In this document: piece by piece, positions 60,617 to 64,000 of the stretch
How the letters are laid out: each line of letters begins with the position of its first letter
Numbering within the stretch: the first letter of the stretch is position 1
Assembly: GCA_965229765.1 (NCBI GenBank)
Contig: CBDDJT010000002.1
Span: forward strand, 434,001 to 498,000
Direction of reading: 5' to 3'
Source: ASV31 sp965229765
GTDB taxonomy: Bacteria; Pseudomonadota; Alphaproteobacteria; Rhodobacterales; Rhodobacteraceae
DNA length: 64,000 nt
Program-made: the position numbers and the translations under genes
The notes under the pieces: generated by a model
Databases searched by the model: none
What the model saw: only the letters and a program-made list of their open reading frames with translations
What the model was told of the DNA's origin: nothing

Positions 60617-63301
60617 TCAGCCCGGCGCGGCGCGCGCCAGCGGCAAAGCCACGCGGAACGCCGCGCCGCCCTGGCCCGGCAGATAGGTGATCGACCCGCC
60701 CAGCTTGGCCATGATCTCGCGGCAGATCGCCAGCCCCAGCCCCGCGCCGCCCGCGCGCGCATGATCGCTGAGGCGCGAGAACTTCTCGAAAATCATGGTC
60801 TGGCTTTCGGACGGGATGCCGGACCCGTTGTCGATGAAATCCACAGTCACCCTGTCACCGCGCAGGCGTACCTCTATCGTCAGGCGCGGGGCCTCGGCAT
60901 CGCAGTACTTTCGCGCGTTGGCGATCAGGTTGATGAACACCTGCGCCAGCCGGTCGGGATCGGTTTCAAGTATCACGCGCTCGGCCTCGGGGGTCCGGCG
61001 GATGTCCAGCCGGCGATCGCCCTCGGGGTGGCCCGCGGCGGAGACCGCCCGGTCCAGAACATCCCCAAGCGTGCCCTGCTGCCAGTTCATCGTCACCTGG
61101 CCGTTTTCCAGCACGCTGAGGTCCAGCAGGTCGTCCAGAAGCCGCGTCAGGCGGATCGCCTCGTCCTGAATGATCGAGGAAAACCGCTTCTTCTCGGCCT
61201 CGGGCATCGGTCCGTCGGCCATCAGGATTTCCGAGAACGACCGGATCGAGGTCATCGGCGTGCGCAGCTCATGACTGATCTGCGACAGAAAGGCATCCTT
61301 CTGGATCGACAGCTTCGTCAGCTTCTCGTTGGCCTCGCGCAGCTGGCGCGCGGTGCGGCCCAGTTCGCGCGACTTCTGCTCCAGCTGGCTGGAATACTCC
61401 ATCATCTGCGCGGTCTCGTCGGCCACCGCCATCAGCGCCTCGACCGACACCGCCGCGCCGCCGGTGATCTGCGCGATCATCGCGTGCGCCGTGGCCGCGC
61501 CGACCGATCCCGCAAGCTCTCGTTCCAGCCGTTCCAGGAACTCGGGCGTGATGTCGGGCAGGTAGCCCGCCTTGCCCTGCCCGCCTGCGGCCTCCTGAAA
61601 CAGGGTCTGCGCCTCGACCGGGCCGAGGATGCGCTGCGCCATGATAAGAAGGTCCTCGGCCTCGGCCGTGCTTTGCGACCAGCCGCGCGCGCCCGCGGCA
61701 TACTCGAACACGTTGGTGAACTGCGCGCCCTGCAACCGCTCCAGCGGGGTCGGAAAGGTCACCAGCGACACCGCCACGAACGCTGCGCTGTTCAGCACCA
61801 TGCTCCACAGCACCGAATGCACCAGCGGGTCGAGCCCCTCGATCCCGAAAAGCGCCTGCGGACGCAGCGCCCCGATGCCCAGTGGGCCCTCGGCCATCAC
61901 GACAGCAGACAGCGGGCCCTCGGTGCCAAAGCTCGGCAGGTAAAGCGTGTAGGCCCAGATCGCGAAGCCGAACAGCAGTCCCGCCCCCGCGCCCATCCGC
62001 GTCGCACCGCGCCAGAACAACCCGCCCAGAAGCGCCGGCAGAACCTGCGCCAGCCCGGCAAAGCTGATAAGCCCGATGGCCGCCAGCGCCGCACCGCTTC
62101 CCGACAGCTCGAAATACAGGTAGCCCAGCAGCAGCACCGCCCCGATGGACAGCCGCCGCGACAAGAGCACCACGTCGCGCACATCCCCCGACATCGACGC
62201 CCCGCCCTTGCGCGCCGCCAGCCAGATCGGCATCACGATGTGGTTCGACACCATTGTCGAAAGCGCGATGGCCGCGACGATCACCATCGACGTGGCCGAG
62301 GAGAAGCCCCCGAGGAATGACAAGAGAGCAAGCCCCTCGCGGTCGAAGGCCAGCGGCAGGGTTAGCACGTAAAGGTCGGGGTTGTCGTCCGGCAAAAGCT
62401 CCAGCCCGACGACGGCGATCGGCACCACGAACAGGCTCATCAGAAGCAGATAGGCCGGGAAGGCCCAGCTTGCGGTGACAAGGTGGCGTTCGTCGGCATT
62501 CTCCACCACCAGAACCTGGAACATGCGCGGCAGCGTCAGCAGCGCCGCCGCCGACAGGAACGTCAGCGTGATCCAGCGGCCCTGATCAAGCTCCCACACC
62601 GCGATCTCGGACGCCTCGATCCGTTCAAGGATTTCGGCCGGCCCCGAGGCGACGCCCCAGACCACGAACACCCCGACCGCGATCAGCGCAAGCAGCTTGA
62701 CCACCGCCTCGACCGCGATGGCGGTGACCACGCCGTGGTGCTGTTCGTTCGCATCAAGCGAGCGGGTGCCGAACAGGATCGTGAAAAGCGCAAGCCCGGC
62801 CGCGACCAGAAGCGCCGTGCCGTCGATGTTGGCCGGCGCCCAGCCGCGCGGCGAGTCCGAAGTGAAAAGCTCGAACGCCAGGGTGACGGACTGAAGCTGC
62901 AGCGCGATGTAGGGCGAGATACCCACCACCGCCAGCACGGTGACCGCCCCGCCGAGAAAGGTCGACTTGCCATAGCGCGACGAGATCATGTCGGCGATCG
63001 AGGTGATGCGCTGGCTGCGCCCGATCCGCACCAGCTTGCGCAGCAGCGTCCACCAGCCCACCATAAGCAGCGTCGGGCCAAGATAGATCGTCACGAACTC
63101 CAGCCCGTTGGTCGCCGCGCTGCCGACCGCGCCATAAAAGGTCCACGCGGTGCAGTAGATCGACAGCGACAGGGTATACACAAGCGGGCTGCGCAGCCAT
63201 GCGACGCGGCCCGCCTCGGCCCGGCGCTCGGCCCAGAATGCCACGAGAAACAGCAGCAGCACGTAGCACAGACAGACCAGAAGCAGCAGGTTGGATGCCA
63301 T
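60617..63301 (-). CDS. sensor histidine kinase fused to a sodium/solute symporter (CbrA-like)
   Basis: The 894-residue protein joins about 13 membrane segments of the SSS family (residues 1 to about 560) to a coiled region and a histidine kinase. Phospho-acceptor His677 is in S-H-E-L-R-T-P-M-T-S-I-R-S-F. The N-box N-L-I-A-N-A-R-K-Y, G1 D-N-G-S-G-I-P and G2 G-L-G-L-A-I-C follow. This is the CbrA/PrlS plan, in which the transporter-like part senses or moves a solute. It overlaps the small membrane protein gene, and a receiver-domain gene lies just upstream in the same operon. Confidence 0.9.
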   Translation of the reverse strand: MASNLLLLVCLCYVLLLFLVAFWAERRAEAGRVAWLRSPLVYTLSLSIYCTAWTFYGAVGSAATNGLEFVTIYLGPTLLMVGWWTLLRKLVRIGRSQRITSIADMISSRYGKSTFLGGAVTVLAVVGISPYIALQLQSVTLAFELFTSDSPRGWAPANIDGTALLVAAGLALFTILFGTRSLDANEQHHGVVTAIAVEAVVKLLALIAVGVFVVWGVASGPAEILERIEASEIAVWELDQGRWITLTFLSAAALLTLPRMFQVLVVENADERHLVTASWAFPAYLLLMSLFVVPIAVVGLELLPDDNPDLYVLTLPLAFDREGLALLSFLGGFSSATSMVIVAAIALSTMVSNHIVMPIWLAARKGGASMSGDVRDVVLLSRRLSIGAVLLLGYLYFELSGSGAALAAIGLISFAGLAQVLPALLGGLFWRGATRMGAGAGLLFGFAIWAYTLYLPSFGTEGPLSAVVMAEGPLGIGALRPQALFGIEGLDPLVHSVLWSMVLNSAAFVAVSLVTFPTPLERLQGAQFTNVFEYAAGARGWSQSTAEAEDLLIMAQRILGPVEAQTLFQEAAGGQGKAGYLPDITPEFLERLERELAGSVGAATAHAMIAQITGGAAVSVEALMAVADETAQMMEYSSQLEQKSRELGRTARQLREANEKLTKLSIQKDAFLSQISHELRTPMTSIRSFSEILMADGPMPEAEKKRFSSIIQDEAIRLTRLLDDLLDLSVLENGQVTMNWQQGTLGDVLDRAVSAAGHPEGDRRLDIRRTPEAERVILETDPDRLAQVFINLIANARKYCDAEAPRLTIEVRLRGDRVTVDFIDNGSGIPSESQTMIFEKFSRLSDHARAGGAGLGLAICREIMAKLGGSITYLPGQGGAAFRVALPLARAAPG

Positions 63302-63636
63302 CAGCGCCTGCCGTCGTCATCCCGCGCCGGCGGCGGGGCGGGCCACGCATCCGACCGCGCGCTGTCCGTGTCCGGCGTCTCGTCCGACTGTTCGCGCTGG
63401 GCGCGTGACAGGGGCCGCGACAGCAGCGCGGCGGCAAGGATCAGCACACCCCACACCCCGAAAAGGTATAGCCCCCCCGGCCCGGTGCCCGGTGCGCCCC
63501 CCGCGCTGCCGGCAAGGATCACCGGCACGAGGAACAGGAACAGACCGGCCACCGGCAGGATGCGCGCGGCATCCAGCACCCGGCGGCTGCGATAGCTTTG
63601 CCGTTCAAGGAACACGGGACCGCGCGGCGGTTTCAT
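63301..63636 (-). CDS. small membrane protein of unknown function
   Basis: The 111-residue protein has two hydrophobic segments (about 26-45 and 58-74), a basic N-terminus and an acidic, Pro-rich C-terminus. No family was recognised. It lies between response regulator and kinase genes with overlaps on both sides (63633-63636 and 63301-63303), so it may be part of the same signalling unit. Confidence 0.6.
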   Translation of the reverse strand: MKPPRGPVFLERQSYRSRRVLDAARILPVAGLFLFLVPVILAGSAGGAPGTGPGGLYLFGVWGVLILAAALLSRPLSRAQREQSDETPDTDSARSDAWPAPPPARDDDGRR

Positions 63637-64000
63637 CCGCCGGCCATCTCGCGCACGATGTCCAGCACCTCGGCGTTGGAAAAGGGCTTGGTCATGAAAC
63701 GGCTGGCCCCGTAGCGTTCGGCCAGTTCGCGGTCCTTCTTGTGGCCGCGCGCGGTCAGCATCAGGACGGGCAGGTCCGCCGTCGCCGGATCGGCGCGAAG
63801 GTCCTGCAAGATGTCATAGCCCGAGCGGTTGGGCAGCATCACGTCTAGGATCACGAGGTCGGGCGCGCGCCGTGCGACGGCATCCAGCGCGGTCTGTCCG
63901 TCGGCATGTGTATCGACGCTCCAGCCGTCGCGCGACAGGATGAAACTGATGGCCTGAATGATATTCGGCTCATCCTCTATCACAAGGACCCGTTTGCCCA
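63633..64000 (-). CDS. response regulator receiver protein, start cut by window end
   Basis: A receiver domain runs G-K-R-V-L-V-I-E-D-E-P-N to the stop at 63633. It has phospho-acceptor Asp53 (L-V-I-L-D-V-M-L-P), Thr83 (M-L-T-A-R) and Lys105 (F-M-T-K-P-F). The last two bases in the window are TG on the minus strand, so the ATG probably begins at 64001. At about 122 residues it is a single-domain regulator. It likely receives phosphate from the fused kinase two genes on. Confidence 0.9.
   Translation of the reverse strand, partial: GKRVLVIEDEPNIIQAISFILSRDGWSVDTHADGQTALDAVARRAPDLVILDVMLPNRSGYDILQDLRADPATADLPVLMLTARGHKKDRELAERYGASRFMTKPFSNAEVLDIVREMAGG

Noticed and set aside
1..64000. tRNA, rRNA, insertion sequences, integrase or attachment sites
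   Set aside because: None seen by eye on either strand; no transposase or integrase motifs in any reading frame.

Overview
The window is GC-rich DNA from an alphaproteobacterium, most likely a Rhodobacteraceae member of the Roseobacter type. The evidence is a puc light-harvesting operon with PpsR-type boxes, an ectABC-ask ectoine operon with ectR, several ABC and TRAP importers, and tight ATGA-style gene overlaps. No rRNA, tRNA, CRISPR array, insertion sequence or prophage was recognised.

Layout. 0.1-5.7 kb: a small DUF1127-like protein, tRNA 2-selenouridine synthase, a PhoA-type phosphatase with a possible Pho box, and a three-gene export-like ABC cluster. 5.7-13.8 kb: a peptide ABC importer locus with DUF1028, substrate-binding protein, glycerophosphodiesterase, DppB, a DppC-DppD fusion, DppF and a GntR regulator. 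13.8-18.3 kb: ectoine synthesis (ectA-ectB-ectC-ask) and divergent ectR. 18.5-24 kb: a catabolic trio (EutA-like, M24 hydrolase, PLP lyase) divergent from a polar amino-acid-type ABC importer. 24-29.9 kb: tryptophan 2,3-dioxygenase family protein, FCD-GntR regulator, TAXI-type TRAP transporter and an alpha/beta hydrolase. 30-33.3 kb: pucBAC plus a repeat protein. 33.4-55.3 kb: a large surface-polysaccharide locus with dTDP-sugar genes, glycosyltransferases, five methyltransferases, two WbqC proteins, two NeuD/PglD-like acetyltransferase domains, an ATP-grasp enzyme and a PhyH dioxygenase. 55.5-59.4 kb: GMC oxidoreductase, BenE-like transporter, DksA-like protein and a DUF442 phosphatase-like protein. 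59.6-64 kb: an orphan FliM/FliN-like protein, a transporter-fused histidine kinase, a small membrane protein and a response regulator cut by the window end.

Most notable. (1) The LH2 alpha subunit carries Phe44-Leu45 where B800-850 complexes have Tyr-Tyr or Tyr-Trp, and has a roughly 70-residue C-terminal tail; this predicts a blue-shifted LH2. (2) The gene overlapping the 3' end of pucC encodes a 350-residue protein with seven full and one degenerate 25-residue repeats, function unknown; it is the best candidate for something undescribed. (3) Eight single-base frameshifts cluster between 11.85 and 14.45 kb across four genes and I noticed none elsewhere, which points to local sequence error before gene decay. 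(4) The polysaccharide locus contains two related sets of modification genes and an unusual phosphoesterase-acetyltransferase fusion.

Functions come from reading motifs and gene context by eye. No database search or structure prediction was run.
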